64,000 nt of DNA. Origin: Shewanella khirikhana. GTDB lineage: Bacteria; Pseudomonadota; Gammaproteobacteria; Enterobacterales; Shewanellaceae. The notes under the pieces are model-generated. The model made no database searches. It saw nothing but the letters and a program-made list of their open reading frames with translations, and was not told the origin of the DNA. Shown one piece after another: positions 1 to 8,633 of the stretch. Each line of letters opens with the position of its first letter. Within the stretch, counting starts at the first letter, position 1. The position numbers were made by a program, and so were the translations under genes. The DNA lies in assembly GCF_003957745.1 (NCBI RefSeq), contig NZ_CP020373.1:2108001-2172000 (forward strand). The letters are read 5' to 3'.

Positions 1-2
1 CC

Positions 3-350
3 CTGATGAACACCGCCAAAGGCTATCTGGACATCAACTGTGCCCACTGTCACCGCCCGGAAGGCAACGCCTCCAACACCGGCCTCAAGCTTGAGTACTG
101 GCGCGCCTACGGCGATGACAACGGTTTCTCCCACGGAACCTGTAAGCAGCCTGTGGCCTACGGCGGCGGCAGCCTGGGTTACGATGTGGTGCCCACCAAG
201 CCCGAAAGCTCCATCATGCACTTCAGAATGGCGAGCAACGAGCCTGGCGACCGCATGCCGGAAATCGGCCGCAGCCTGGCCCATACCGAGGGTGTTGCCC
301 TGATCCATGAATGGATTAAGCGTCTGCCTGCAGCCGCCTGCTCCAACTGA
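3..350 (+). CDS. C-terminal part of a c-type-heme protein, cut by the window edge
   Basis: The reading frame is open from the left edge, so this is the 3' end of a longer gene; the ATG at 6 is internal, because the residues around it (AKGYLDINCAHCH) align with the middle of the next gene (TKGYLDVNCAHCH). The visible part carries one CxxCH heme-attachment motif (CAHCH) near its start and then the same landmarks as its neighbour: CKQP, GYDVVP, the Asp-Arg-Met-Pro stretch and a Trp-Ile near the end. It is therefore a tandem paralogue of the downstream lipoprotein. The family resembles the SO2930-type diheme cytochromes of Shewanella; I recall this from memory and could not search. Location is probably the cell envelope; electron partner and role are unknown. 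Confidence 0.75.
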   Translation: MMNTAKGYLDINCAHCHRPEGNASNTGLKLEYWRAYGDDNGFSHGTCKQPVAYGGGSLGYDVVPTKPESSIMHFRMASNEPGDRMPEIGRSLAHTEGVALIHEWIKRLPAAACSN

Positions 351-370
351 TAAGTATTGAGTAACAGCTG

Positions 371-391
371 AAGGCCGGTTTATCCGGCCTT
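371..391 (+). terminator. Hairpin after the first heme-protein gene
   Basis: AAGGCCGG, a five-base loop and CCGGCCTT form a perfect 8-bp stem followed by TTTCTTT, 20 bases after the stop at 350. It looks like a rho-independent terminator, although it lies only 23 bases before the next start codon and could reduce rather than stop read-through. Confidence 0.7.
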
Positions 392-414
392 TTCTTTGGC
401 AAGGAGGTAAGCAT

Positions 415-1704
415 ATGCCAAGGGCTAAAAATAAAAGTACCCTGCAGCGGCGCAATGTGAGAAGCATCATCATGCTGCTGACCGCGCTGTTAACCCTGGG
501 TGGCTGCGGTGGTGGTGAAGACAGCCCATTCGCGCCACCCGCTGGCACAAATGGCGACTCGGGAAGTGGCGGCTCCGGAGGTGGTGGGTCAGGAAGTGGC
601 GGCGCCGGAAATGGCAGCACTGGCAGCTCAGGTTCAGACGCAGGTTTATGCGCTGCGACCGAAGGCGAAATTAACTATCAGGCATTGATGCAGGAAAACT
701 GCGCCAAGCTCAGTGATTACCGTTTATTTGCCGACCCGGCCAATCCCGGCGCCCAGCCAAATGGTCGCGGCGAGCCCTACATGCTTGCCAGCGAGCTTTT
801 TACCGATTACGCCATCAAGCGCCGCTTTCTCTTTTTACCGCCCGGAACCCAGATGAGCCTCGTTGACGGCCAGCTTGAGTTCCCGGTGGGCACTGTGCTG
901 GTCAAAAGCTTTTATCTTCCTGCCGATACCGAACAACAAGACCCGCTTAACGCAAGGCTTATCGAAACCCGGCTGCTTATCCAGCGCGAGTCGGGCTGGA
1001 CCGCTCTGCCCTACGTGTGGCGCGATAACGGCAGTGGCACCTTGGAAGCAGTGCTCTTCGAAGCGGGCACAGATATTGCCCACAGCCTTAACCGCGGCGC
1101 AGAAACATTGAATTTCAGCTATCACGTGCCAAGCCGGGCCGAGTGCAAAATTTGCCACCAGGATCTGCAAAAGGAGCTGGCGGTGATTAAACCCATTGGC
1201 CCCAAGCCATTGTTGCTAAACCGCGACATCAACAGGAGCGGCAGCTCAGAGACTATCAATCAGCTGGTGTATTTCAAAGATAAGGGGCTGCTAACCGGCA
1301 ATGTGGAGCTCAGCGCACTGCCGCGCACCTTCGCCATTACCGATGAAACCGCCGACCTTACCGCCCGCACCAAGGGCTATCTGGATGTGAACTGCGCCCA
1401 TTGCCATAAGGCCAGCGGCTTTGCCAGCGTGTCGGGGTTGCGACTTGGGTTTGAGGTTGACCATGAAAGCGTGCAGTACGGCATTTGCAAGCAGCCGCCG
1501 GGCTGGGATGGTGGCGAGCGTGGCCTGTCCTACGACATAGTACCGGGTAATGGCGACCACTCGATTGTGGTCTATCGCCAAACCCTGTCAGCCCCAAAAG
1601 ACCGGATGCCGCCGCTTGGGCGCAATCTGGTCCATCAGGAAGCGGTAGCGCAGATCAGTCGCTGGATTGATTTGATGTCCCCTGCCCTTGGGAACTGCCA
1701 ATAA
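415..1704 (+). CDS. Predicted diheme c-type cytochrome lipoprotein
   Basis: A 429-residue protein. The start is fixed by a strong ribosome binding site (AAGGAGGT at 401-408). The N-terminus has basic residues, a hydrophobic segment at about 17-28 and a lipobox (LGGC, Cys31), followed by a long Gly/Ser-rich linker at about 33-80, so it is probably an envelope lipoprotein held away from the membrane. Two CxxCH motifs lie at Cys244-His248 (CKICH) and Cys327-His331 (CAHCH), which predicts covalent attachment of two c-type hemes in the periplasm or at the cell surface. The second half is clearly paralogous to the truncated gene just upstream, and the pair is probably co-transcribed. The family resembles the SO2930-type diheme cytochromes; electron donor, acceptor and substrate are unknown. 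Confidence 0.75.
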   Translation: MPRAKNKSTLQRRNVRSIIMLLTALLTLGGCGGGEDSPFAPPAGTNGDSGSGGSGGGGSGSGGAGNGSTGSSGSDAGLCAATEGEINYQALMQENCAKLSDYRLFADPANPGAQPNGRGEPYMLASELFTDYAIKRRFLFLPPGTQMSLVDGQLEFPVGTVLVKSFYLPADTEQQDPLNARLIETRLLIQRESGWTALPYVWRDNGSGTLEAVLFEAGTDIAHSLNRGAETLNFSYHVPSRAECKICHQDLQKELAVIKPIGPKPLLLNRDINRSGSSETINQLVYFKDKGLLTGNVELSALPRTFAITDETADLTARTKGYLDVNCAHCHKASGFASVSGLRLGFEVDHESVQYGICKQPPGWDGGERGLSYDIVPGNGDHSIVVYRQTLSAPKDRMPPLGRNLVHQEAVAQISRWIDLMSPALGNCQ

Positions 1705-2701
1705 GCCGTTGAAACTTGCCGGGCGGCGCGCCAAGCCAGTGCTTGAAGCTCGCCCGAAAGTGGCTCACGTCGGTAAAGCCCAGCCGCTCGGCAATATCAT
1801 CGGCGCTAAGATTGGCCTGTAAAATCAGGCTGATGGCTGCCTGGCTTCGCACCTGATCCAACAGCCGCTGATAGCTGCAACCATTATCGGCAAGCTTTCG
1901 GCGTAAGGTTCGCTCACTCATGCCAAGGGCCTGGGCCATATCGGTCAATGTGGGCAGCAACGGCATCTGTGACTTGAGCTGCTCCAGTACCCCATCGATG
2001 AAGCTGGGCTGGGGCAGACAGGGCTCTTTGCGCTCTTCATCGCTGAAGGTGTAACGGACCGGCAATGCGAGGGTGTCGGTGGCAACCCGCCACTCATAGA
2101 AGGGCGCGTTAAATTCTGGGGTCACCCCGCAAAGGCTGCTGATAAAATCAGCCTCGTGGGGCGGACACGCCAGTGCCACCGAATCCAGGTTAAAACGCTC
2201 GCCGCAAAGGGCTCGGCCCAGCACCACCAGAGCCCCAAGACTGTGCAGAAAGTGGCACTGAAACAGCGAGTTGGGCAGTCTTAGGGTGTTAATCCAGCGC
2301 ACGCTCAGGGCGGAGCTGGTCACACTCACCAAACTGTCGCTCATGGAGCCTGCCCACTCAGGGTTATCGTTCAGCAGTCCAAAGCAATCGCCAAGGGTCT
2401 CACAGCGGGCAAGGTAGCCTTTCAAAAAGCCAAGCTCTGCCACCTTGTAATCGGCTGCGGCGCGCATACCTATCTGGCAATCGTCGCTGAAACTGCACAG
2501 CGCCTCCATGGCGCCTGCCACTTGCCAGACCGGCACCAGGGTCATATGCGCAAGCACCTCTGGGGCAACCCCAAGGTGCTCGCAAACATCCCGGTAACAG
2601 GCCTCACCAAAGAGCCGCCCAATGGCACCCAACACCTGAGCCAGCTCCCAGGCGGGGTACCCTTGATCCCCCACCATGGCGCCGGCGCGATAATTTGACA
2701 T
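1655..2701 (-). CDS. AraC-family transcriptional regulator
   Basis: A 348-residue protein starting MSNYRAGAMVGDQ. I prefer this ATG to an upstream in-frame start because the family N-terminus (an arabinose-binding-like sensor domain) begins here. The C-terminal region, about 245-340, is a typical double helix-turn-helix: the MSERTLRRKL recognition segment and the second helix pair with the ERLGFTDVSHFRASFKHW signature. The sensor part occupies roughly 15-200. The gene converges on the heme lipoprotein gene, and their 3' ends overlap by 50 bases on opposite strands, so each transcript is antisense to the other's end. The ligand is unknown, and regulation of the neighbouring lipoprotein or lipase is only a guess. 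Confidence 0.8.
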   Translation of the reverse strand: MSNYRAGAMVGDQGYPAWELAQVLGAIGRLFGEACYRDVCEHLGVAPEVLAHMTLVPVWQVAGAMEALCSFSDDCQIGMRAAADYKVAELGFLKGYLARCETLGDCFGLLNDNPEWAGSMSDSLVSVTSSALSVRWINTLRLPNSLFQCHFLHSLGALVVLGRALCGERFNLDSVALACPPHEADFISSLCGVTPEFNAPFYEWRVATDTLALPVRYTFSDEERKEPCLPQPSFIDGVLEQLKSQMPLLPTLTDMAQALGMSERTLRRKLADNGCSYQRLLDQVRSQAAISLILQANLSADDIAERLGFTDVSHFRASFKHWLGAPPGKFQRLIGSSQGQGTSNQSSD

Positions 2702-2812
2702 GTTAACAACCGTTTGTGACTCCCCCGAACTCTCTGTTGTATACCATTTATGTGGTGAAGAAAACCCCGTATGCACGCCGGCCAGCGTGCAGGACTTGCA
2801 AACGTCAGGCAC

Positions 2813-2836
2813 AAAAAAGCCTGCAAAAGCAGGCTC
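2813..2836 (-). terminator. Terminator downstream of sohB
   Basis: Read on the minus strand, AGCCTGC, a TTTT loop and GCAGGCT are followed by TTTTTTG. It lies 27 bases beyond the sohB stop and is a canonical rho-independent terminator. Confidence 0.75.
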
Positions 2837-2862
2837 TTGAAACGATACGTTTATCTTTTTGT

Positions 2863-3876
2863 TCAGGGCAGCGGTTTATTCTTTTCCGCAAGCTTGCCAA
2901 AGAAGGTACTCACCGAAAGCGCCGCGCTGTGGGCCAGCTTGTCAGCAAGCTTTTTCTTGGGTTGGAAGCGCACCTTAATCAGGGTTCTGTCTTTGGCCGC
3001 GGCCAGCATCAGGTCGTCACTGGTGGCAATTTCATCCACCAAACCCAGCTCCAGCGCCTGTTGGCCGTACCAGTGCTCACCGGTGGCGACTCTGGATAAA
3101 TCCAGTTCAGGGCGATACTTGCCAACGAAGGCCTTGAACAGCTGATGGGTTTCTTCCAGCTCTTCACGGAACTTCTGCCGCCCTTCTTCGGTGTTTTCAC
3201 CAAACAGTGTCAGGGTACGTTTGAAGTCGCCGGCGGTATGCTGCTCATAATCGATATCATGCTTTTTCAGCAAACGGTTGAAGTTGGGCAGCTGAGCCAC
3301 CACACCGATAGAACCGACAATCGCAAAAGGCGCGGCGTAAATGCGCTCGGCCACGCAGGCCATCATGTAACCGCCACTGGCGGCCACCTTATCGATACAG
3401 ATGCTGAGGGGAATATTGGCCTGACGCAGGCGGTCGAGCTGGCTTGCCGCCAGTCCGTAGCCATGCACCATACCGCCGCCACTTTCGACATTCACCAAAA
3501 CCTCATCACCGGCTTCTGCCACTGTAATAATGGCGCTGATTTCTTCGCGAAGTGACGCAACCTCATGGGCATCGATACTGCCTTTGAAGTCGAGAACGAA
3601 GGTGCGCGGCTTGACGCTCTCGTCCTTCTCGGCAGCTTTGCTTTCTGCTTTTTTGGCCTTTTCGTAGGCTTTCCAGGCTTTTTTATCCAAAAGCTCGTGT
3701 TTCAGATGGTCTTTCAAATGTTCCAGTTCTTCGGAAACATTGGTCAGCACCAGCTCCCCCTTGTCACCCCTGGTGCGCGCTGCTGAGGCGAACAGGATCA
3801 CCAGCACGGCACCTATGGCCGCGACCAGGGTGATCGCCTTGGCGAGGAAGAGTCCGTAGTCGTATAAAAATTCCAA
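2863..3876 (-). CDS. sohB: SohB-type signal-peptide-peptidase-like protease (S49)
   Basis: An inner-membrane-anchored serine protease of the S49 family. I use the TTG at 3876 as start: it is preceded by GGAG at the right distance, and the resulting N-terminus (MEFLYDYGLFLAK) aligns with E. coli SohB (MELLSEYGLFLAK). This gives 337 residues, close to the usual length. A membrane helix spans about 8-31 and a charged Lys/Glu/Ala linker about 55-90. The protease core follows, with the catalytic Ser167 in DKVAASGGYM and Lys219 in AGDFKRTLT, the Ser-Lys dyad spacing of this family. The active site should face the periplasm. The physiological substrate of SohB is not well defined. The E. coli neighbour yciK is also nearby here. 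Confidence 0.93.
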   Translation of the reverse strand: MEFLYDYGLFLAKAITLVAAIGAVLVILFASAARTRGDKGELVLTNVSEELEHLKDHLKHELLDKKAWKAYEKAKKAESKAAEKDESVKPRTFVLDFKGSIDAHEVASLREEISAIITVAEAGDEVLVNVESGGGMVHGYGLAASQLDRLRQANIPLSICIDKVAASGGYMMACVAERIYAAPFAIVGSIGVVAQLPNFNRLLKKHDIDYEQHTAGDFKRTLTLFGENTEEGRQKFREELEETHQLFKAFVGKYRPELDLSRVATGEHWYGQQALELGLVDEIATSDDLMLAAAKDRTLIKVRFQPKKKLADKLAHSAALSVSTFFGKLAEKNKPLP

Positions 3877-3966
3877 ATGTGGCTCCAAAGCGTCCCGGCA
3901 CCCGAAGCGTTCGGGCGTACATAAAAGTGGGGCTATTCTAGCAAGTCAGCATATAAATCCAATAAA

Positions 3967-3990
3967 AAAACCGGCCTAACGGCCGGTTTT
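3967..3990 (-). terminator. Terminator of the lipase gene
   Basis: AAAACCGGCC, loop TAAC, GGCCGGTTTT; on the minus strand the stem continues into a run of seven T. It sits 19 bases after the lipase stop codon. Confidence 0.8.
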
Positions 3991-4008
3991 TACTATCGAA
4001 AATACCGA

Positions 4009-6582
4009 TTACTCACAACCTTTGAGCACTGTTGGGTCATTGACCAGAATAGTGGCTTGACCTGCTGCCGCAGTCTTGGCAAAACCTGCAACCTGCCACT
4101 GCATTTCTGCAGTTGCAGCGGCCGCTTTACCGTCGGTGGCATCCGGCACTTCGCTTGGGTTCACAACAGAGCTGTGGTGGCCCTTGATAAAGCGTACTGC
4201 GCCTGAGCCCACTTCGGTGGCATCGCGGCATTCAAGGCCGAGGGTCGCTATCAGCGGCTCAGTACCTGACAGCGGGAAGCCTTCAACGCTGTTTGGCAGA
4301 ACCAGATCCGGCGCGTTACCGTTGCCATCACCCACTACTTCTATCAGGTGCACCGGCAGACCGGTAGCCTTCAGCATAGGCGCGTGGTTAACCGGGTCGA
4401 TGGAATCCACACCGGTTTGAATCGCAAAGGCAAAGCTTGGGATAAAGCCTTCGTATACCTGTTGCACCAGTGCGGCATATTCAGGGCTACCTGGCTGATA
4501 ACCTAGGAAATTGGCGGCATCCACCAGCGCCTGGAAGTCTTCCGTAGTGGTGATGGTGTTAAACAGCACAGGGCCGAAGGTGGCTGAGCCCGCAAAAGCA
4601 CCGGCCAGACCACCGGAAGGTGCCACCAGCGATGCCGCCGTAATGCCGTAGGCATTTGGCAATGCGTTGCCGGTCGTTGGGTCAACCAGACCGGTTGAGG
4701 CATAAGTGGCAAAGTTGGTGTTCACAATACCGCCAAGGCTCAGGCCCTGAGACGACACCTTGCTCACATCAAACAGCTGTGGCTGGTTGTTGGCAGCCAG
4801 ATACTGCGCCATACCTGTGAGCGCCAGACGCACACCCAGATGATCCACAACCGCCTGACGGAAATTGTCCCGCACTGACAGTGAGCTTGCGATGTTCACA
4901 AATACCAATGGCGAGCCGTTCTTGAACGCATCTGGCTTGCCGATGGCGTCGCCGAACGAGGGGTCACTGGCGGAAACTTCGTACACACCGTCTTTGTCTG
5001 CATCGAAGCCACGCTCACCGTGCAGCGGCATATCGATGGCAATGGTCGCAACACCAACACCGGCGTAGCTGCCTGCATAGGCCAGCGCCATCTCTTTACC
5101 ACCACCCAGGCCGTGCATGGCCATGTTAACCGGCCAGCCGCTCGTTGGTGGCACGAATACCTGCCCCTGCGCCTCGGTAAAGGCTTTCAGTTTGGCTGCA
5201 TTAGGCACAGTGATAAGCACAGGCACAGACTCATAGGTCTTGGGCGCCGGAATGGGGTTGAACTTGGTGACGTGACGGGTTTTGTCAGCAGGTGTGCCAT
5301 CGTCGAGCTTAAATTGCTTCCCGGCCAGCAGCGCTGGGTTGGCAAGGGCTGCCGATGGGTCTTCAATGCCTTGCGCCACAGCCTGGGCACCAAAGTTTTG
5401 CTGACTCAGGGTACCTGCCTGCAGTGCCAGTAGCACAGATACAGGGCTGTCACCCAGGGCATTCCAGCGGCCGTTGATGGTAGGCTTCATGTCAGCGCTT
5501 AAACAGCCGTTGGATGAACAGTCGCCGTATACTGGCAGCTTCAGCGTTGCTTTCCACACATCAGCCAGGTCCGCCAGTACATAAGGCAGGCCCATCTCGG
5601 GTGTCAGTTGCAGCGTCTGCGCCACAGTGTAACCAGCAGGGGCTGGATTCACTTCAAACGATGGCGTAAAGGCTGGGTTGCTCGCCATCAGCAGTTTTAA
5701 GGTTTCATAAGCCGGATTAACCGACTGAGTGGTAAACAGGCTTGAATAGCTGATGCTGGCCTTGTCGACACCCTTGGATTCGAGGGCATTTTCATAGCTG
5801 TTCACCAACGCCTGCAGTCCACGCTGTGCTTCAGTCCCCAGCGGGTGAGTAGTGATGTCCATCTTCACCGAGGCATAGGTCGATGAAGGCGCAACCGGAC
5901 GCCCTTCTGAATCTTCAATCAGATTGGTGGTGGCGTAAATGTAAGAATGACCGGCTTTGAGAGGCTTGAGCGGCACAATCACAATCTTGTTGCCAACGGC
6001 CTTGCTGATGAAATCAACGCCAAACTGCAGCTCGTCACCAATCTTACAGGCAGACACAGAAGCAGCGGCTTTACACTCGGCGTCCGATGACAGAGCACCG
6101 CCAACGGTGGCTTCAAACAGACGCACTGCACCAGGCTGGAACACCGAGGCTTCAGTAAGATGGATTACATCACCGTTTTTGTCTCGCAATGGGTTTCGTT
6201 TGTTTGGATTAAGTGGATCGTTTGCGGGCTCTGAAGGGGGTTCAAAATCGATCGAAATTGGCTGAGTGGTGGACCAACCGTCGAGGGCACCCATTGCAAC
6301 ACGCGGATGAGTATAATCGCCGCTGGATGGATGAACACCCGCACTAACAGCCTCTCCGGGATCTGTTGCGGAGGAAGGTATATTTAAGGTGCCATCAAGG
6401 GTACCGCTGAACAGCAGGTCGCTTGGCAGTGGCACCTTGCCCGCCGTTGGGTCAAACACCAGGTGTGATTCAGGGATCAGCGGCTCTGTTTTGTCCTTGA
6501 GCTCATTGACACTGTCCTCACCACCACAGCCTGTGAGGCCCAAGGCAGAGGCGATTGCTACTCCCAAAATGAGTCTTTTCAT
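4009..6582 (-). CDS. Pla-1/cef-type (VolA-like) lipase lipoprotein
   Basis: An 857-residue predicted surface lipoprotein. The N-terminus is a lipoprotein signal with the lipobox LTGC (Cys19) followed by Gly-Gly-Glu-Asp. The long N-terminal region (about 35-460) has no recognisable catalytic motif. An alpha/beta-hydrolase part follows, with the nucleophile elbow GLSLGG (Ser615). The overall layout matches the Pla-1/cef extracellular lipase family found in Shewanella, Vibrio and Aeromonas; the Vibrio relative VolA is a surface-exposed lysophospholipase used to release fatty acids from host or environmental phosphatidylcholine. A role in acquiring exogenous lipid is therefore likely. The gene is monocistronic, with its own terminator and a 260-bp divergent promoter region shared with yciK. 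Confidence 0.88.
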   Translation of the reverse strand: MKRLILGVAIASALGLTGCGGEDSVNELKDKTEPLIPESHLVFDPTAGKVPLPSDLLFSGTLDGTLNIPSSATDPGEAVSAGVHPSSGDYTHPRVAMGALDGWSTTQPISIDFEPPSEPANDPLNPNKRNPLRDKNGDVIHLTEASVFQPGAVRLFEATVGGALSSDAECKAAASVSACKIGDELQFGVDFISKAVGNKIVIVPLKPLKAGHSYIYATTNLIEDSEGRPVAPSSTYASVKMDITTHPLGTEAQRGLQALVNSYENALESKGVDKASISYSSLFTTQSVNPAYETLKLLMASNPAFTPSFEVNPAPAGYTVAQTLQLTPEMGLPYVLADLADVWKATLKLPVYGDCSSNGCLSADMKPTINGRWNALGDSPVSVLLALQAGTLSQQNFGAQAVAQGIEDPSAALANPALLAGKQFKLDDGTPADKTRHVTKFNPIPAPKTYESVPVLITVPNAAKLKAFTEAQGQVFVPPTSGWPVNMAMHGLGGGKEMALAYAGSYAGVGVATIAIDMPLHGERGFDADKDGVYEVSASDPSFGDAIGKPDAFKNGSPLVFVNIASSLSVRDNFRQAVVDHLGVRLALTGMAQYLAANNQPQLFDVSKVSSQGLSLGGIVNTNFATYASTGLVDPTTGNALPNAYGITAASLVAPSGGLAGAFAGSATFGPVLFNTITTTEDFQALVDAANFLGYQPGSPEYAALVQQVYEGFIPSFAFAIQTGVDSIDPVNHAPMLKATGLPVHLIEVVGDGNGNAPDLVLPNSVEGFPLSGTEPLIATLGLECRDATEVGSGAVRFIKGHHSSVVNPSEVPDATDGKAAAATAEMQWQVAGFAKTAAAGQATILVNDPTVLKGCE

Positions 6583-6842
6583 CTTTTTTCCCCAAATCTT
6601 GTTGTAATAATTTTGTTTTCCCCAAGAAATTGGTCACAATAGCCGATATTGCGAAGCCAACCGGACTTATGTTGTCCGTAACTCGTTTCAACTTAACGCA
6701 AAAATATTGAGTTCGCTACATTTTTGTCACACAGAATGCCGATGCGAGCAGCCAATAAACAGTCATTTGTTTGAAACAGTTGTTTGACTCTAGAAAACCC
6801 TCAATATTGACGGGAAGTTGCGCCAAGAGGAAGTTCAAATCC
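6583..6842. promoter_or_regulatory. Divergent spacer between lipase and yciK
   Basis: A 260-bp AT-rich spacer between two divergently transcribed genes must hold both promoters. Several TTG-type and TATA-like stretches are present, but no pair is convincing by eye. I see no operator palindrome and no small gene. Confidence 0.4.
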
Positions 6843-7580
6843 ATGTTGGAATATCAAGTTGCACCCGACGCCCTGAAAGGCAAAACCATTTTGGTAACCG
6901 GTGCCGGTGACGGCATTGGCCGTGCCGCCGCCCTCGCCTATGCCGCCCATGGCGCCACCGTGATCCTGCTGGGCAGGACGGTGAAGAAGCTTGAAGCGGT
7001 TTACGATGAAATCGAAGCAGCGGGTTTCCCCAAGCCAGCCATAGTTCCGCTGGATATGAAAGGCGCCACCGAGCAAAACTATCGCGACATGGCCGAGACC
7101 ATTGAAGAGCAATTCGGCCACCTCGACGGCGTGCTGCACAATGCCAGTGTGCTGGGCGTACTTGGCCCATTCGAGCATATCGATTTGGTGTCACTCGAAG
7201 AAGTGATGAAGGTAAACGTGACGGCGCAGGCCATGATGACCAAACATCTGCTGAAGGTTCTGCGCAAGGCGCCACTGGCCTCTGTGGTGTTTACCTCCAG
7301 CGGTGTTGGCCGCACCGGCCGTGCTTACTGGGGCCCTTATTCATTCTCCAAATTTGCCACCGAAGGCATGATGCAGGTTCTGGCCCACGAGTGCGATGGC
7401 ACCAGTGTGCGCGCCAACACCATCAACCCCGGCGCCACCCGCACCAAGATGCGCGCCAATGCCTATCCGGGTGAAGATCCGCAAACCCTAAAAACCGCCG
7501 AAGAGCTGATGCCACTGTATGTATACCTGATGGCAGATAACAGCAAAGACCAGAACGGTCAGGCCTTCAGCGCGCAGTAA
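6843..7580 (+). CDS. yciK: YciK short-chain dehydrogenase/reductase
   Basis: A 245-residue NAD(P)-dependent SDR-fold oxidoreductase. The start at 6843 is supported by AGAGGAAG nine bases upstream; the open frame extends further upstream but without a binding site. The Rossmann nucleotide-binding motif is TGAGDGIG near residues 20-27, and the SDR active site is S...Y..K (TSSGVG, then YSFSK). The sequence follows E. coli YciK, whose physiological substrate is not established. In E. coli yciK is also near sohB, btuR and rluB; the btuR gene is missing here. A strong terminator follows. Confidence 0.88.
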   Translation: MLEYQVAPDALKGKTILVTGAGDGIGRAAALAYAAHGATVILLGRTVKKLEAVYDEIEAAGFPKPAIVPLDMKGATEQNYRDMAETIEEQFGHLDGVLHNASVLGVLGPFEHIDLVSLEEVMKVNVTAQAMMTKHLLKVLRKAPLASVVFTSSGVGRTGRAYWGPYSFSKFATEGMMQVLAHECDGTSVRANTINPGATRTKMRANAYPGEDPQTLKTAEELMPLYVYLMADNSKDQNGQAFSAQ

Positions 7581-7594
7581 GCAGTATCAACAAG

Positions 7595-7616
7595 GCCCGC
7601 CACCGCGGGCTTTTTT
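7595..7616 (+). terminator. Terminator after yciK
   Basis: GCCCGC, loop CACC, GCGGGC, then six T: a compact rho-independent terminator 14 bases after the yciK stop. Confidence 0.85.
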
Positions 7617-7640
7617 ATTTTCAGCAAATTATAAAAACTT

Positions 7641-8576
7641 ATGACTATGACGACTCCCTACCCCACAGCCTCTTATCCCATTGGCACTCCTGGCACGCCC
7701 TGGAGTGATGCCGACAAACAGGCCTGGTTTGACGCCCAAACCGTAAAGCGCAGCTATCAGGAAGAAGTGCTGTCCCGCATTTTGCCTTTGGCTGCCGGCT
7801 TTGAGCTGCTGAACTACGGCGCCCTGTCCATTAACCCTGAGCGTTTCCCGCTGTATGCGCTGAAGAATGACTGGCAGGCTGGCCTGCCACTGGCATTGGT
7901 GACCGGCGGCGTGCATGGCTACGAGACCAGCGGCGTCCAGGGCGCACTGGATTTCCTGCATCAGCATGCCGCGGATTATCAGGGTAAGGTCAATTTACTT
8001 GTCGCCCCCTGCGTCAGTCCCTGGGGCTATGAAATCATCAACCGCTGGAATCCAAAGGCGGTGGATCCCAACCGCTCATTTGTGGAAAACAGCCCCTCTG
8101 AAGAGTCAGCTGCGCTGCTTAAACTGGTTGCCGCCAACAAGCATGACTTTGTACTGCACATCGACCTGCACGAAACCACCGACAGCGACGAAACCGAGTT
8201 CCGCCCGGCGCTGGCCGCCCGTGATGGCAAAGACTATGAACCCGATGTGATCCCGGACGGTTTCTATCTGGTGGGCGACAGCGATAACCCCCAGGAAGCG
8301 TTCCAAAAGGCCATTATCGACGCCGTTGAAAAAGTGACCCATATTGCGCCGCCGGATGACAAGGGCAACATTATCGGCTCGCCTGTAGTGCAGCACGGGG
8401 TGATTAACTATCCGGTGAAAAAACTGGGCCTGTGCGCCGGTATCACCGAGGCGACCTTCACCACCACCACCGAAGTGTATCCGGACAGCCCCAAGGCAAC
8501 GGCTGAAGAGTGCAACGCCGCTCAGGTCGCCGCCATTCGCGCCGCACTGGACTTTATGTTGGCCAATCACAACTGA
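7641..8576 (+). CDS. M14-family zinc carboxypeptidase-like protein
   Basis: A 311-residue peptidase of the M14 (carboxypeptidase A-like) fold. The first zinc-ligand pair is His92 and Glu95 in GGVHGYET, the typical HxxE; a third histidine follows in LHIDLHETTD (173 or 177); and a Glu in AGITEATF near the C-terminus is the likely catalytic base. There is no signal peptide, so it should act in the cytoplasm, perhaps trimming small peptides or amide conjugates; the true substrate is unknown. The binding site upstream of the first ATG (7641) is weak, and the ATG two codons later (7647) is an alternative. The gene stands alone between two terminators. Confidence 0.8.
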   Translation: MTMTTPYPTASYPIGTPGTPWSDADKQAWFDAQTVKRSYQEEVLSRILPLAAGFELLNYGALSINPERFPLYALKNDWQAGLPLALVTGGVHGYETSGVQGALDFLHQHAADYQGKVNLLVAPCVSPWGYEIINRWNPKAVDPNRSFVENSPSEESAALLKLVAANKHDFVLHIDLHETTDSDETEFRPALAARDGKDYEPDVIPDGFYLVGDSDNPQEAFQKAIIDAVEKVTHIAPPDDKGNIIGSPVVQHGVINYPVKKLGLCAGITEATFTTTTEVYPDSPKATAEECNAAQVAAIRAALDFMLANHN

Positions 8577-8600
8577 CACTGAACCTGGTGCATCCATACA

Positions 8601-8628
8601 AAAAACGGCAGCCTTGGCTGCCGTTTTT
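8601..8628. terminator. Bidirectional terminator between the M14 gene and the sialidase-like gene
   Basis: AAAAACGGCAGCC, a two-base centre and GGCTGCCGTTTTT form a long stem with A and T runs at the two ends, so it can end both converging transcripts. Confidence 0.85.
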
Positions 8629-8633
8629 GATGG

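Noticed and set aside
1655..2812. Use of the longest frame as AraC start (2812)
   Set aside because: The extra 37 residues show no homology and no binding site; 2701 fits the family start.
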